DNA of 64,000 bases from Mycolicibacterium sp. P1-18 (GTDB taxonomy: Bacteria > Actinomycetota > Actinomycetes > Mycobacteriales > Mycobacteriaceae): NCBI RefSeq assembly GCF_008329535.1, contig NZ_NPKR01000002.1, positions 62,001-126,000 on the forward strand, read 5' to 3'. A program made the translations under genes and the position numbers. Positions 48,701 to 59,835 of the stretch are shown in pieces. Numbering within the stretch: position 1 is the stretch's first letter; every line of letters starts with the position of its first letter. Below the pieces are notes generated by a model. It had not been told where the DNA came from. It ran no database searches and saw nothing but the letters and a program-made list of their open reading frames with translations.

Positions 48701-49568
48701 GCTACCCGAGGTCGAGGTCGTCCGGCGCGGCCTCGCCGCCCACGTCGTCGGCCGCACGATCACCGCCGTGCGGGTGAACCATCTACGCGCGGTGCGCAGG
48801 CACGTAGAGGGCCCGGCCGACCTGACCGCGCGGCTGCTCGACAACGTCGTCACCGGGACGGGCCGGCGCGGCAAGTATCTGTGGCTGACCCTCTCCAGCG
48901 GCGAGGCCCTGGTGGTGCACCTCGGAATGAGCGGGCAGATGCTGCTGGGGCCCGTGGCGAAGACCGAACACCTCCGTGTGGCGACCCTGCTCGACGACGG
49001 GACGGCCCTGAGCTTCGTCGACCAGCGCACCTTCGGCGGCTGGATGCTGACCGAACTCGTCACCGTCGACGGCACCGAGGTGCCGCTGCCCGTCGCGCAC
49101 GTCGCACGCGACCCGCTGGACCCCCTGTTCGACCGGGCAGCGGTGGTGAAGGTGTTGCGGGGCAAGCACTCCGAGATCAAGCGTCAACTGCTGGACCAGA
49201 CCGTGGTGTCGGGCATCGGCAACATCTACGCCGACGAGTCGCTGTGGCGGGCCAAGGTCAACGGCGCGCGCATCGCCGAGACGCTGACCAAGCCGACGCT
49301 GACGGCCCTGCTGGGCCACGCCTCCGACGTGATGACCGACGCGCTCGGTCAGGGCGGTACGTCGTTCGACTCGCTGTACGTCAACGTCAACGGCGAATCG
49401 GGCTACTTCGACCGGTCGCTGGACGCCTACGGCCAGGAGGGCCGGCCGTGCCGGCGCTGCGGCACGCCCATCACGCGCGAGAAGTTCATGAACCGGTCGT
49501 CGTACTACTGCCCGAAGTGTCAGCCGCGACCGCGCCAGCCACGATCCCCTCGACCACGATCGACATAG
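48693..49568 (+). CDS. fpg: Formamidopyrimidine-DNA glycosylase
   Basis: Fpg removes 8-oxoG and formamidopyrimidines. The 291-residue protein has the [13 protein letters not shown] start (Pro2 nucleophile, Glu3), the H2TH region ([17 protein letters not shown]) and the C-terminal zinc finger CRRCG...YYCPKC. A Pro/Arg-rich tail of about 14 residues follows. With MutT1 and Ung it makes three oxidised- or damaged-base repair genes in this window. Confidence 0.96.
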   Translation: MPELPEVEVVRRGLAAHVVGRTITAVRVNHLRAVRRHVEGPADLTARLLDNVVTGTGRRGKYLWLTLSSGEALVVHLGMSGQMLLGPVAKTEHLRVATLLDDGTALSFVDQRTFGGWMLTELVTVDGTEVPLPVAHVARDPLDPLFDRAAVVKVLRGKHSEIKRQLLDQTVVSGIGNIYADESLWRAKVNGARIAETLTKPTLTALLGHASDVMTDALGQGGTSFDSLYVNVNGESGYFDRSLDAYGQEGRPCRRCGTPITREKFMNRSSYYCPKCQPRPRQPRSPRPRST

Positions 49569-49581
49569 GAGACGAGACACC

Positions 49582-49989
49582 ATGACCGATCTCTGGGTAG
49601 AGCGCACCGGCGTGCGCCGCTACACGGGCCACAGCAGCCGCGGGGCGGAGGTGCTCGTGGGGTCCGAAGACGTCGAGGGCGTCTTCACCCCCGGCGAGCT
49701 GCTCAAGATCGCGCTCGCCGCGTGCAGCGGCATGAGCAGCGACCACCCCCTGCGGATGCGCCTCGGCGACGACTACGCGGCCACGGTCCACGTGTCCGGC
49801 CCGGCCGACCGCGAGCAGGAGCTCTACCCGCTGCTCGAGGAGCGGCTCGAGGTCGACCTGTCGGCACTGTCGGAGGAGGAGATCCGCAAGCTCGTCGTCA
49901 TCGTCGAGCGGTCGATCGACAAGGTGTGCACCGTCGGCCGCACGCTCAAGGCCGGCACCGAGGTGACCTTCGAGGTCACCCAGAAGTGA
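49582..49989 (+). CDS. OsmC-family peroxidase-like protein (Rv2923c-like)
   Basis: The 135-residue protein has the two Cys of the OsmC/Ohr family: LAACSGMSSDHPL (about residue 53) and the later KVCTVGRTL (about 116). These Cys reduce organic hydroperoxides in characterised members. AGGAGACGAGACACC precedes ATG 49582. It overlaps the acylphosphatase start by 4 bases. Confidence 0.87.
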   Translation: MTDLWVERTGVRRYTGHSSRGAEVLVGSEDVEGVFTPGELLKIALAACSGMSSDHPLRMRLGDDYAATVHVSGPADREQELYPLLEERLEVDLSALSEEEIRKLVVIVERSIDKVCTVGRTLKAGTEVTFEVTQK

Positions 49990-50276
49990 CCCAGCCGTCC
50001 GACCGGGAGGTCCGCCTCAGCGCGTGGGTGCACGGTCGCGTGCAGGGCGTCGGGTTCCGGTGGTGGACGCGGTCGCGGGCGCTCGAACTCGGACTGACGG
50101 GGTTCGCGGCGAACAAGGACGACGGTCGCGTGCACGTCGTCGCGCGCGGCCGCCGCGCGTCGTGTGAGCGGCTGCTGGAATTGCTGCGCGGGGGCGCCAC
50201 GCCGGGCAGTGTCGACCTGGTCGTCGACGACTGGTCCGAACCCGGCGAGCCGATCGAGGGCTTCACCGAGCGATAG
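49986..50276 (+). CDS. acyP: Acylphosphatase
   Basis: The 96-residue enzyme hydrolyses carboxyl-phosphate bonds. The substrate-binding loop [13 protein letters not shown] (catalytic Arg) and [17 protein letters not shown] (catalytic Asn) are present. GTG 49986 overlaps the OsmC stop. The upstream frame is a shadow. Confidence 0.93.
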   Translation: MTQPSDREVRLSAWVHGRVQGVGFRWWTRSRALELGLTGFAANKDDGRVHVVARGRRASCERLLELLRGGATPGSVDLVVDDWSEPGEPIEGFTER

Positions 50277-50288
50277 CAACCTCGCAGG

Positions 50289-50302
50289 TAAGCTCGCACG
50301 TC
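50289..50302 (+). promoter_or_regulatory. -10 of leaderless smc promoter
   Basis: TAAGCT (50289-50294) ends 8 bases before ATG 50303. No Shine-Dalgarno sequence lies between. Confidence 0.5.
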
Positions 50303-53300
50303 ATGCATCTGAAGAGTCTGACGCTGAAGGGCTTCAAGTCCTTCGCCTCGCCGACGACTCTTCGCTTCGAACCGGGCATCACCTGTGTCGTCGGACCCAA
50401 CGGGTCGGGCAAGTCCAACGTCGTCGACGCCCTCACCTGGGTGATGGGCGAGCAGGGCGCGAAGACCCTGCGCGGCGGCAAGATGGAGGACGTCATCTTC
50501 GCGGGCACGTCCTCGCGCGCTCCGCTGGGCCGCGCCGAGGTGACGCTCACCATCGACAACTCAGACAACGCCCTGCCGATCGAATACTCCGAGGTGTCGA
50601 TCACCCGGCGGATGTTCCGCGACGGCGCCGGCGAATACGAGATCAACGGCAGCAGCTGCCGGCTCATGGACGTCCAGGAACTGCTGAGCGACTCCGGCAT
50701 CGGCCGCGAGATGCACGTCATCGTCGGCCAGGGCAAGCTCGCCGAGATCCTCGAGTCGCGACCCGAGGACCGGCGCGCCTTCATCGAAGAGGCCGCCGGG
50801 GTGCTCAAGCACCGAAAGCGCCGGGAGAAGGCGGTCCGCAAGCTCGACTCGATGTCGGCGAACCTCAACCGCCTCACCGACCTGACCACCGAGCTGCGCC
50901 GTCAGCTCAAACCGCTCGGACGCCAGGCCGAGATGGCGCGGCGGGCGCAGACCATCCAGGCCGACCTGCGTGACGCCCGGCTGCGCCTGGCCGCCGACGA
51001 CCTGGTGGCGCGGCGCACCGAGTTCGCCGACACCAACCAGGCCGAGACGACGCTGCGGCGCGAGCACGACGAGATCACGACCCGGCTGGAGACCGCGACC
51101 TTCGAGCTGGACGCGCACCAGACGGCGGTGGCCGACCTGACCGGCCGGGCCGAGGCCGCGCAGCAGACGTGGTTCCGGCTGTCGGCGCTCGCCGAACGCG
51201 TCAGCGCGACGGTGCGGATCGCCAGTGAGCGCACGCAGCTCCTCGACTCCGACGTCGAGGCATCGCTGGGCCCCGATCCCGACGAACTCGACGCCGAGGC
51301 CGAGATGGTCGCCGAGCACGAGCAGGAGCTGCTCTTCGAGCTCGCGGAGTGCCGCGACCGTCAGGAGGCGGCGCGCGCGGAGCTCAGTGAGCGTGAGCGC
51401 CTCGCGGCCGAGGCCGAACGCGCCCACCTCGCCGCCGCCCGCGCCGAGGCGGACCGCCGCGAGGGGCTGGCCCGGCTCTCGGGCCAGGTCGACACCATGC
51501 GGACCCGCGTGGAGTCGATCGACGAGGGCGTGGCGCGGCTGACCATCAGCCTCGAAGAGTCCGCGATGCGGGTCGAGCAGGCCAGGACGGACTTCGAGAC
51601 CGTGCAGGGCCGCGTCGGCGAACTCGACGCCGGCGAGGTCGGCCTCGACGACCAGCACGATCGCACGGTCGCCGCCCTGCGCCTCGCCGACGAGCGGGTC
51701 TCCGAACTGCAGGCCGGCGAACGCGCCGCCGAACGCCAGGTGGCGTCGCTCCGGGCGCGCATCGACGCCCTGTCCGTCGGCCTCGACCGGCGCGACGGCG
51801 CCGCCTGGCTGCAGAAGAACCACGACGGCTCGGGCCTGTTGGGCTCGGTGGCCGCGATGCTCCGGGTGCGCTCGGGCTACGAGGCGGCGGTCGCTGCCGT
51901 CCTCGGTGCGGCTGCGGACGCGGTCGCCGTCGACGGCTTCGGTGCGGCCAGGTCGGCCGTCGCCGCACTCAAGGCCGGCGACGGCGGTCGGGCCGCGATC
52001 GTCCTGGGCGATTGGCCCGAAGTCGAAGGATCGCAAGGCAATTCGGAGTTGGACCTGCCCGCCGACACCGTCTGGGCGGTCGACCTGGTCGAGCCGTCGG
52101 AGCGGTTGCGCGGTGCCACCGCGGCCATGCTCGCCGACGTCGTCGTGGTGCCGGATCTCACCGCGGCGCTCGACCTGGTCGCGGCCCGCCCCCGGTTGCG
52201 GGCGGTGACCACCGACGGGGACCTGGTGGGCGCGGGCTGGCTCACCGGCGGGTCCGACCGCAAGCCCAGCACGCTGGAGATCACCGGCGAGATCGACAAG
52301 GCCCGCTCGGAGCTGGAGGCCGCCGAGCGACAGGTCTCCGAGCTGTCGGCCGCGCTGTCCGGCGCGCTCGCCGAGCAGGTGGCCCGCCGCGACGCCGCCG
52401 AGGACGCGCTTGCGGCGCTCAACGAATCCGACGCCGCCATCTCGGCGATCTACGAGCAGCTCGGCCGGCTCGGCCAGGAGGCCAGGGCCGCCGAGGACGA
52501 ATGGCAGCGGCTCAACGGTCAGCGCAACGAGCTCGAAGCCGGCCGGATGAAGACCGTCGAGGAGATGGTCGCCCTCGAGGAGCGTCTGCACAACGCCCAG
52601 GAGGTACCCACCTTCGACTCCGAGCCGGTCGACCGCCAGGAGTCGGTGGCTGCCGCGGAGGCCGCGAGGACCGCGGAATTCGAGGCCCGGCTGGCGGTGC
52701 GCACCGCCGAGGAGCGAGCGAATGCCGTTCGGGGACGGGCAGATTCGCTGCGCCGCGCCGCGACGGCCGAACGCGAGTCGCGACTGCGCGCCCAGCGGGC
52801 CCGCGTCGCCAGGGAGCACGGAGCCGCGGTGGCGGCGGCAGTTGCCGAGTCGGGCCGGCTGGTCGCCGCACGGTTGGCCACCGCGGTCGCCGTCGCCGGC
52901 CGCACCAGGGACGGCCTGGCCGCCGAGCGCAGCCATCGCGCCGAGGCGCTCGACCGGGTGCGCCACGAGGTGAACGAGCTCAGCGCCAGGATCACCGCGC
53001 TCACCGACTCGCTGCACCGCGACGAGGTCGCCAAGGCCCAGGCGGCGCTGCGCATCGAACAGCTCGAGCAGCACGCGCTCGAACAGTTCGGCATGGCGAC
53101 CGACGACTTGGTCGCCGAGTACGGGCCGCACGTGCCCCTGCCGCCGACCGAGCTGGAGATGGCCGAGTACGAGCAGGCCAAGGAACGCGGCGAGCAGGTG
53201 ACCGCACCCGCGCCGATGCCCTTCGACCGCCCGACCCAGGAGCGGCGGGCCAAGAAGGCCGAGCGGGAGCTCACCGAGCTCGGCAGGGTCAACCCCCTCG

Positions 53301-53899
53301 CGCTCGAGGAGTTCGCGGCCCTGGAGGAGCGCTACAACTTCCTCTCCACCCAGCTGGAGGACGTCAAGGGCGCCCGCAAGGACCTGCTCGACGTGATCAC
53401 CGACGTCGACGACCGCATCCTGCAGGTCTTCACCGAGGCCTACGCCGACGTGGAGCGCGAGTTCACCCAGGTGTTCGCCACGCTGTTCCCCGGCGGCGAG
53501 GGGCGACTGGTGCTGACCAACCCGTCGGACATGCTGACCACGGGCATCGAGGTCGAGGCCCGGCCGCCGGGCAAGAAGATCAAGCGGCTGTCCCTGCTGT
53601 CCGGCGGCGAGAAGTCGCTGACGGCGGTCGCGATGCTCGTCGCCATCTTCCGGGCGCGACCGTCCCCCTTCTACGTCATGGACGAGGTCGAGGCCGCTCT
53701 CGACGACGTCAACCTGCGGCGTCTCATCAGTCTCTTCGAGCAGCTTCGCGAGGTCTCGCAGCTCATCGTCATCACCCACCAGAAGCCGACCATGGAGATC
53801 GCCGACGCGCTGTACGGCGTCACGATGCGCGAGGACGGCATCACCACCGTGATCTCGCAGCGGATGCGGGGCCAGGAACTGGCCACCACGACGCCCTGA
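50303..53899 (+). CDS. smc: Chromosome segregation protein SMC
   Basis: The 1198-residue condensin subunit has Walker A GPNGSGKS (residues 31-38), the Q-loop region, and long coiled coils (about 165-500 and 670-1010). The hinge is at about 505-660 ([21 protein letters not shown]). The C-terminal signature [10 protein letters not shown] precedes Walker [14 protein letters not shown]. It organises the chromosome with ScpAB, which are not in this window. Its place before ftsY is conserved. Confidence 0.97.
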   Translation: MHLKSLTLKGFKSFASPTTLRFEPGITCVVGPNGSGKSNVVDALTWVMGEQGAKTLRGGKMEDVIFAGTSSRAPLGRAEVTLTIDNSDNALPIEYSEVSITRRMFRDGAGEYEINGSSCRLMDVQELLSDSGIGREMHVIVGQGKLAEILESRPEDRRAFIEEAAGVLKHRKRREKAVRKLDSMSANLNRLTDLTTELRRQLKPLGRQAEMARRAQTIQADLRDARLRLAADDLVARRTEFADTNQAETTLRREHDEITTRLETATFELDAHQTAVADLTGRAEAAQQTWFRLSALAERVSATVRIASERTQLLDSDVEASLGPDPDELDAEAEMVAEHEQELLFELAECRDRQEAARAELSERERLAAEAERAHLAAARAEADRREGLARLSGQVDTMRTRVESIDEGVARLTISLEESAMRVEQARTDFETVQGRVGELDAGEVGLDDQHDRTVAALRLADERVSELQAGERAAERQVASLRARIDALSVGLDRRDGAAWLQKNHDGSGLLGSVAAMLRVRSGYEAAVAAVLGAAADAVAVDGFGAARSAVAALKAGDGGRAAIVLGDWPEVEGSQGNSELDLPADTVWAVDLVEPSERLRGATAAMLADVVVVPDLTAALDLVAARPRLRAVTTDGDLVGAGWLTGGSDRKPSTLEITGEIDKARSELEAAERQVSELSAALSGALAEQVARRDAAEDALAALNESDAAISAIYEQLGRLGQEARAAEDEWQRLNGQRNELEAGRMKTVEEMVALEERLHNAQEVPTFDSEPVDRQESVAAAEAARTAEFEARLAVRTAEERANAVRGRADSLRRAATAERESRLRAQRARVAREHGAAVAAAVAESGRLVAARLATAVAVAGRTRDGLAAERSHRAEALDRVRHEVNELSARITALTDSLHRDEVAKAQAALRIEQLEQHALEQFGMATDDLVAEYGPHVPLPPTELEMAEYEQAKERGEQVTAPAPMPFDRPTQERRAKKAERELTELGRVNPLALEEFAALEERYNFLSTQLEDVKGARKDLLDVITDVDDRILQVFTEAYADVEREFTQVFATLFPGGEGRLVLTNPSDMLTTGIEVEARPPGKKIKRLSLLSGGEKSLTAVAMLVAIFRARPSPFYVMDEVEAALDDVNLRRLISLFEQLREVSQLIVITHQKPTMEIADALYGVTMREDGITTVISQRMRGQELATTTP

Positions 53900-53948
53900 G
53901 TCGACCACCTGACTCAAACCGGGGATCCCACCCTGAGAGAATGACCCG

Positions 53949-55322
53949 GTGACACAAGGTCAGCTGTTAGGTCTCTACATCGCCCTCGCGGTCATCGCCG
54001 TCCTCATCCTGGTGGCGCTCGTCGTCGGGTTGGTGCGCTACCGGCGGCGGCGGATCAGCCTGTCGTCGACCGACACCGCGGAGCTCGAGAAGCCCGTCGA
54101 CAAGTCGGGCGGGTACACGGCGAAGTCGACGATCTCGTTCACCGAGGCTCCGACGTCTGCGAAGAGCCCGGCCGCACCGCCGCCGACCAAGCCGAAGCTC
54201 CTGGACGTCGAGGGTCTTCCCGCCGTCGGCGACGACGCGGCGATCCCGCGCGACGCGCCGAAGCGGTCCATCTCCGAGGTGCAGCTGCCCGAGCCGCAGG
54301 CGCCCGAAGCCCCTCCCCAGGAGCCCGAGGCGCCAGCAGTACCCGAAGTACCCGAAGCCGAGGTCGAGGCGCCCCCGGCCCTGCCGGAGATCGACCCGAT
54401 CGCCCCCACCGACGGCCGGCTGGAACGCCTGCGCGGGCGACTCTCCAAATCGCAGAACGCGCTGGGCCGCAGCATGCTCGGACTGCTCGGCGGCGGCGAC
54501 CTCGACGAGGACTCCTGGGAGGAGATCGAGGACACTCTCCTGGTCGCCGACCTCGGTCCGGTGGTCACCGAGTCCGTGGTCACCGCGTTGCGCGCCAAGA
54601 TGGCCGCCGCCAGCGTCCGGTCCGAGGCCGACGCCAGAGCCGTCCTGCGGGAAGTCCTGATCAACGAACTACGCCCCGACCTGGATCGCGCGATCCGGGC
54701 CCTGCCGCACGCCGACAAGCCCTCGGTGCTGCTGGTCGTCGGCGTCAACGGGACGGGCAAGACGACGACGGTCGGCAAGCTGGCCCGCGTCCTGGTCGCC
54801 GACGGGCGCCGCGTCGTCCTGGGGGCGGCCGACACGTTCCGCGCCGCGGCGGCCGACCAGCTGCAGAGCTGGGCGGTCCGGGTGGGCGCCGAGGTGGTGC
54901 GCGGCCCCGAGGGCGCCGATCCCGCGTCGGTGGCCTTCGACGCCGTCGACCAGGGCATCGCCACCGGCGCCGACGTGGTCGTCATCGACACGGCAGGCCG
55001 GCTGCACACCAAGACCGGTCTGATGGACGAGCTCGGCAAGGTCAAGCGGGTGGTCTCCAAGCGCGCCGTCGTCGACGAGGTCCTGTTGGTGCTCGACGCC
55101 ACGATCGGTCAGAACAGCCTGCCGCAGGCCCGGGTCTTCGCCGAGGTGGTGGAGATCACCGGCGTCGTCCTGACCAAGCTCGACGGTACGGCCAAGGGTG
55201 GCATCGTCTTTCGCGTGCAGCAGGAACTCGGCGTCCCCGTGAAGCTGGTCGGCCTCGGGGAGGGGCCCGACGACCTCGCGCCGTTCGAACCCGCCGCGTT
55301 CGTCGACGCACTCCTCGGCTAA
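53949..55322 (+). CDS. ftsY: Signal recognition particle receptor FtsY
   Basis: FtsY docks ribosome-SRP complexes to the membrane. The 457-residue protein has an N-terminal transmembrane helix (LYIALAVIAVLILVALVVGL, residues about 9-28), an acidic Pro/Glu-rich A domain (about 80-160), and the NG GTPase domain: VVGVNGTGKTTTVGKLARVL (G1), DTFRAAAADQL (G2), DTAGR (G3), TKLDG (G4). GTG 53949 lacks a clear Shine-Dalgarno. Its partner Ffh is encoded 4.5 kb downstream. Confidence 0.97.
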   Translation: MTQGQLLGLYIALAVIAVLILVALVVGLVRYRRRRISLSSTDTAELEKPVDKSGGYTAKSTISFTEAPTSAKSPAAPPPTKPKLLDVEGLPAVGDDAAIPRDAPKRSISEVQLPEPQAPEAPPQEPEAPAVPEVPEAEVEAPPALPEIDPIAPTDGRLERLRGRLSKSQNALGRSMLGLLGGGDLDEDSWEEIEDTLLVADLGPVVTESVVTALRAKMAAASVRSEADARAVLREVLINELRPDLDRAIRALPHADKPSVLLVVGVNGTGKTTTVGKLARVLVADGRRVVLGAADTFRAAAADQLQSWAVRVGAEVVRGPEGADPASVAFDAVDQGIATGADVVVIDTAGRLHTKTGLMDELGKVKRVVSKRAVVDEVLLVLDATIGQNSLPQARVFAEVVEITGVVLTKLDGTAKGGIVFRVQQELGVPVKLVGLGEGPDDLAPFEPAAFVDALLG

Positions 55323-55356
55323 CTCGGTCCACCCACCTCAGGCTGCTGACGAGGCG

Positions 55357-55427
55357 GTTAACCCGGACGAAACGCAATCGCCCGATCCGTTCACATCGGC
55401 GAAACACGGGCGGCTCATCCGCGAAAC
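55357..55427 (+). promoter_or_regulatory. GlnR operator upstream of amt-glnB-glnD
   Basis: Two boxes match GnTnAC-N6-GAAAC exactly: GTTAAC-N6-GAAAC (55357-55373) and GTTCAC-N6-GAAAC (55389-55405). A third GAAAC (55423-55427) with a degenerate upstream half sits exactly 22 bases after the second box. The second and third thus give the canonical four half-site GlnR arrangement; the first is an extra box 32 bases further up. GlnR activates ammonium genes under nitrogen limitation in actinobacteria. Confidence 0.75.
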
Positions 55428-55498
55428 AACGAGTGCGCAAAGTCTTGGCCTAGGTCATCGGTGACTAACCGTGGCATGGGCGAAGGAGGAAACTGGGA

Positions 55499-56833
55499 GT
55501 GGACGGATTTCCGATAATGGGTGCGCCGGACACCGGCGACACGGCATGGATGTTGGCCAGCGCCGCACTCGTGCTGTTGATGACCCCAGGGCTGGCCTTC
55601 TTCTACGGCGGCATGGTTCGCGCCAAGGGCGTGCTGAACATGCTCATGATGAGCATCAGCTCCATGGGCGTGGTCACGGTGCTGTGGGCGCTGTACGGCT
55701 ACTCGATGGCCTTCGGCAACGACAAGTTCAACTTCGTCGGCGACCCCACGCAGTACTGGGGTCTCAAGGGCATCATCGGCGGTAACGCAGCGGCCGCGGT
55801 GGCCGCCGACCCCAGCGCCGGCGTGGAAGCCTCTGACGCCGTGAACATTCCGTTGGCCGGAACCATCCCGATGTCGGTCTTCGTGGCCTTCCAGTTGATG
55901 TTCGCCATCATCACGGTCGCCCTCATCTCCGGCGCCGTGGCCGACCGCCTGAAGTTCAGCGGCTGGCTGCTGTTCTCGGGCCTGTGGGTCACGGTCGTCT
56001 ACTTCCCGGTCGCACACTGGGTCTTCGCCTTCGACGGGTTCACCGGTGAGAAGGGTGGCTGGGTCGCCAATCAGTTGAAGGCCGTCGACTTCGCCGGTGG
56101 TACCGCGGTCCACATCAACGCCGGCACGGCCGGTCTGGTGCTCGCCATCATCCTCGGCAAGCGCCGGGGCTGGCCGGGATCGCCGATGCGGCCGCACAAC
56201 CTGCCCTTCGTGATGTTGGGTGCGGGCCTGCTGTGGTTCGGCTGGTACGGGTTCAACGCCGGATCCGCCGTCGGCTCAGGCGGTTTGGCCGGTGCGACCT
56301 TCGTCACCACCACGGTCGCCACCGCCGCGGCAATGCTGGCCTGGCTCGTGACGGAGAAGATCCGTGACGGTCACGCCACCTCGCTCGGCGCGGCGTCGGG
56401 CATCGTCGCCGGCCTGGTCGCCATCACCCCGTCCTGCTCCTCGGTGAACGTCGTTGGCGCACTGGTGATCGGCGTCGTCGCGGGTGCGGTCTGCGCGCTC
56501 GCCGTCGGGCTCAAGTTCAAGCTGGGCTTCGACGACTCGCTGGACGTCGTCGGCGTCCACCTGGTCGGCGGCATCATCGGCACCCTGCTCGTCGGCCTGG
56601 TCGCCGCTCCCGAGACGGGCGCCGGAGTCGCCGGCCTGTTCTACGGCGGCGGTGTCGACCAGCTGTGGCGTCAGGCCGTCGGAGCGGGCGCGGTCCTGCT
56701 GTACTCGGCCGTCGGCACGGCCATCGTCGCCTACATCGTCAAGTTCACGGTCGGACTGCGACTGGACGAAGAGGAAGAGCACAACGGCATCGACGAAGCT
56801 GAGCATGCGGAAACTGCTTATGAACTCGCGTGA
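55499..56833 (+). CDS. amt: Ammonium transporter Amt
   Basis: The 444-residue protein has eleven membrane helices of the AmtB fold. The pore features are FFYGGMVRAKGVLNMLMM, ISGAVADRLKF, and the twin-His helices carrying GGTAVHINAG and VVGVHLVGGIIG. A short acidic cytoplasmic tail ends in TAYELA. GTG 55499 is preceded by AAGGAGGA at 8 bases. PII (GlnB) would block the channel at high ammonium. GlnR boxes lie upstream. Confidence 0.96.
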   Translation: MDGFPIMGAPDTGDTAWMLASAALVLLMTPGLAFFYGGMVRAKGVLNMLMMSISSMGVVTVLWALYGYSMAFGNDKFNFVGDPTQYWGLKGIIGGNAAAAVAADPSAGVEASDAVNIPLAGTIPMSVFVAFQLMFAIITVALISGAVADRLKFSGWLLFSGLWVTVVYFPVAHWVFAFDGFTGEKGGWVANQLKAVDFAGGTAVHINAGTAGLVLAIILGKRRGWPGSPMRPHNLPFVMLGAGLLWFGWYGFNAGSAVGSGGLAGATFVTTTVATAAAMLAWLVTEKIRDGHATSLGAASGIVAGLVAITPSCSSVNVVGALVIGVVAGAVCALAVGLKFKLGFDDSLDVVGVHLVGGIIGTLLVGLVAAPETGAGVAGLFYGGGVDQLWRQAVGAGAVLLYSAVGTAIVAYIVKFTVGLRLDEEEEHNGIDEAEHAETAYELA

Positions 56834-56873
56834 TCGGGAACAATCGACAGTGATTCGGAAGGAAACTGACTAA

Positions 56874-57212
<339 letters not shown>

Positions 57213-57303
57213 CGTCACGACCGGTGATCTAGGCGTCGTCTCCCGGACACGCATCGAGCAAGTGGTTGACCGATGACCAACAGCGAGTCCGGGGAGGACC
57301 GAG

Positions 57304-59811
57304 ATGACCAAGCAGACACCAGATCCCGCCGCAGGCGCCACTCGTTGGGTGGCGCCTGCGGCGGGATCGTCGCGTCCGGCCAAGGACCTGGCCACCGCCG
57401 CCGAACAGCTGCTCACCGGCGGCGCGCGACTGGACTCCGCGGCGCTGCGTGACGCGCTGCTCGATCTGCACGAATTCTGGCTCACCACGAAGGCTGCCGA
57501 GATCGGCATCACGGCCACCAGCGGGTTCGCCATCGTCGCCACCGGTGGGCTGGGCCGCGGCGAGCTGCTGCCGTACTCCGATCTGGACCTGACGCTCGTC
57601 CACGACGACATGCCCCGCGACGTGGTGTCCCAGGTCGCCGAACTGCTCTGGTACCCGTTGTGGGACGCCAACATTCACATCGACCACAGCGTCCGCACGG
57701 TCCCCGAGGCGCTCAAGGTCGCCAGCGAGGACATCTCCGCGGGGCTGGCCATGCTCGACGCGCGACACATCGCCGGTGACTCCGACCTGTCCAACCTGCT
57801 GGTCGGAGGTGCGCGGCGTCAGTGGCGCACCGGGATCGCCCCGCGCTTCGAAGAACTCGTCGCGCACACGCGGGCCCGCTGGGACCGCAGCGGGCAGATC
57901 GCCCACCGCGCCGAACCGGACCTCAAGAACGGACGCGGCGGCCTGCGCGACGTCCAACTGCTCAACGCGCTCGCCATCGCACAACTCGCCGACGCCTATC
58001 CGAGCCGATCGCTGGCCTCGCCGACCGGGTCGCTGGGCGACGCGCACCTCGCACTGCTCAACGTGCGCACCGAACTTCACCGCGTCTCGCGCCGCGGCCG
58101 CGAAATGCTGCTGGCGCAGTACGCCGACGAGATCGGCGCCGCCCTGCACATCGGCGACCGGTTCGACCTCGCCCGGATGCTCAGCGACGCCGCCCGCACC
58201 ATCAGCTACTACGTCGACGCCGGCATCCGAACCGCGTCGAATGCGTTGCCGCGCCGCGGTTTGGCCGTACTGCGCCGACCCGTGCGACGCCCGGTCGACG
58301 AAGGCGTCATCGAATACGGCGGTGAGATCATGCTGGCCCGCGACGCCCGGCCAGAACGCGATCCCGGGTTGATCCTGCGCGTCGCCGCGGCCTCGGCCAC
58401 GACCGGACTGCCGATGTCGTCGTCGACTCTCGCCAGGCTCGCCGAGACGGCGCCCGAGCTCCGGACCCCGTGGCCCCGCCAGGCGCTGAAGGACCTGCTG
58501 GTGATGCTGGCCGCGGGTGGGGCCACCGTCTCCACGATCGAGGCGCTGGACCGAACTGGGTTGTGGGGCAGGCTCTTTCCCGAATGGGGTGCGGTGCGGG
58601 ACCTGCCGCCCCGCGACGTCGTCCACATCTGGACCGTCGACCGGCACCTCGTCGAAACCATCTCGCGGGCAAGCGCGTTCACGACGCGGGTGTCGCGGCC
58701 CGACCTGCTGGTGCTCGGCGCCCTCGCCCACGACATCGGCAAGGGGCGCGGTGGCGATCACAGCGTCATCGGCGCCGACCTGGCGACCCAGATCGGCACC
58801 CGGCTGGGGCTGTGGCCGTCCGACGTCGCCCTGCTGTCCAAGATGGTGCGCTACCACCTCCTGCTGCCCGACACCGCGACCCGGCGCGACCTGCAGGACC
58901 CGAAGGTGATCGCGTCGGTGGTCGACGCCCTCGACGGTGACCTGGTGCTCCTCGAGCTGCTGCACGCGCTCGCCGAGGCCGACTCGCTGGCCACCGGGCC
59001 CGGCGTGTGGGGGGACTGGAAGGCGTCGCTGATCGGCGATCTGGTGCGCCGCTGCCGGATGGTCATGGCGGGGGAGCCGCTGCCCACGCCCGATCCGATC
59101 GATCCGCGCCACGTGTCGTTGGCCGCCGATCGCGGCGTCCACGTCGAGTTGACGGCGTCGGACAGCGCGCACGTCTTCGACGTCGCGATGATCGCACCCG
59201 ACCGCCGCGGACTGCTGTCCAAGGCCGCCGGGGTGCTGGCGCTGAACTCGCTGCGGGTGCACTCGGCGTCGGTCACCATCCACGAGGGGGTCGCGATCAC
59301 GACCTTCGTCGTCTCACCGCACTTCGGCGCGCCGCCCGCCGCCGAGCTGCTGCGCGAACAGTTCGTGCTCGCGCTGGCCGGCGATCTCGACGTGATCGGC
59401 TCGCTGGAACGTCGCGACCGCGAGAGTGCGACCGTCAACACCACCAGGGCCGGGGACATCCCGGACGCCGTGCCGATCAACGCTCCCGCACCGCCGCGGA
59501 TCCTCTGGTTCGACGGCACGTCGCCCGGGGAGTTCGTGCTGCAGATCCGCAGCACCGACCGGGCCGGGCTGCTGGCCCGGCTCACGGCCGTCGTCGAACG
59601 CGACGGCGTCGACATCGCCTGGGCCAAGGTCACGACGCTGGGGTCGACGGTCGTGGACGCCTTCGGCATCGTGGTGCCCGCGCTGGCGGCCGACGAGGAG
59701 GCCGGGGACATGACCCGCGACGTGTCCGAGGCCCGCAAGGAACTCGAGCGCGACCTCTACGCCGTGCTGCCCACGCCCGCCCCGCCGAAGGCAGTGCCGG
59801 AGGCCAGTTAG
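57304..59811 (+). CDS. glnD: PII adenylyl/uridylyl-transferase GlnD
   Basis: GlnD modifies and demodifies PII according to glutamine level. The 835-residue protein has the nucleotidyltransferase motif [16 protein letters not shown] (about residues 80-95) and the HD hydrolase motif [15 protein letters not shown] (about 475). Two C-terminal ACT domains sit at about 625-700 and 740-815. Length is near the M. tuberculosis 808. The first codons lie in a 20-bp inverted repeat, so the N-terminus is unusual; GTG 57349 at the edge of the repeat is an alternative start. Confidence 0.93.
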   Translation: MTKQTPDPAAGATRWVAPAAGSSRPAKDLATAAEQLLTGGARLDSAALRDALLDLHEFWLTTKAAEIGITATSGFAIVATGGLGRGELLPYSDLDLTLVHDDMPRDVVSQVAELLWYPLWDANIHIDHSVRTVPEALKVASEDISAGLAMLDARHIAGDSDLSNLLVGGARRQWRTGIAPRFEELVAHTRARWDRSGQIAHRAEPDLKNGRGGLRDVQLLNALAIAQLADAYPSRSLASPTGSLGDAHLALLNVRTELHRVSRRGREMLLAQYADEIGAALHIGDRFDLARMLSDAARTISYYVDAGIRTASNALPRRGLAVLRRPVRRPVDEGVIEYGGEIMLARDARPERDPGLILRVAAASATTGLPMSSSTLARLAETAPELRTPWPRQALKDLLVMLAAGGATVSTIEALDRTGLWGRLFPEWGAVRDLPPRDVVHIWTVDRHLVETISRASAFTTRVSRPDLLVLGALAHDIGKGRGGDHSVIGADLATQIGTRLGLWPSDVALLSKMVRYHLLLPDTATRRDLQDPKVIASVVDALDGDLVLLELLHALAEADSLATGPGVWGDWKASLIGDLVRRCRMVMAGEPLPTPDPIDPRHVSLAADRGVHVELTASDSAHVFDVAMIAPDRRGLLSKAAGVLALNSLRVHSASVTIHEGVAITTFVVSPHFGAPPAAELLREQFVLALAGDLDVIGSLERRDRESATVNTTRAGDIPDAVPINAPAPPRILWFDGTSPGEFVLQIRSTDRAGLLARLTAVVERDGVDIAWAKVTTLGSTVVDAFGIVVPALAADEEAGDMTRDVSEARKELERDLYAVLPTPAPPKAVPEAS
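57322..57368. repeat. Perfect 20-bp inverted repeat at the 5' end of glnD
   Basis: 57322-57341 is the exact reverse complement of 57349-57368, separated by 7 bases. It lies 18 bases into the glnD frame and encodes PAAGA...APAAG. Transcribed, it would form a very stable hairpin just behind the start codon, 110 bases after the glnB stop. Confidence 0.9.
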
Positions 59812-59823
59812 TGGGCCGCCAGC

Positions 59824-59835
59824 TAGGCTAACCAC
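59824..59835 (+). promoter_or_regulatory. -10 of leaderless ffh promoter
   Basis: TAGGCT (59824-59829) ends 6 bases before GTG 59836. No Shine-Dalgarno sequence is present. Confidence 0.5.

Noticed and set aside
50561-53917. A 1118-codon minus-strand frame opposite smc
   Set aside because: Antisense shadow of smc of the same type; low-complexity Leu/Gly/Asp/Arg sequence without motifs.
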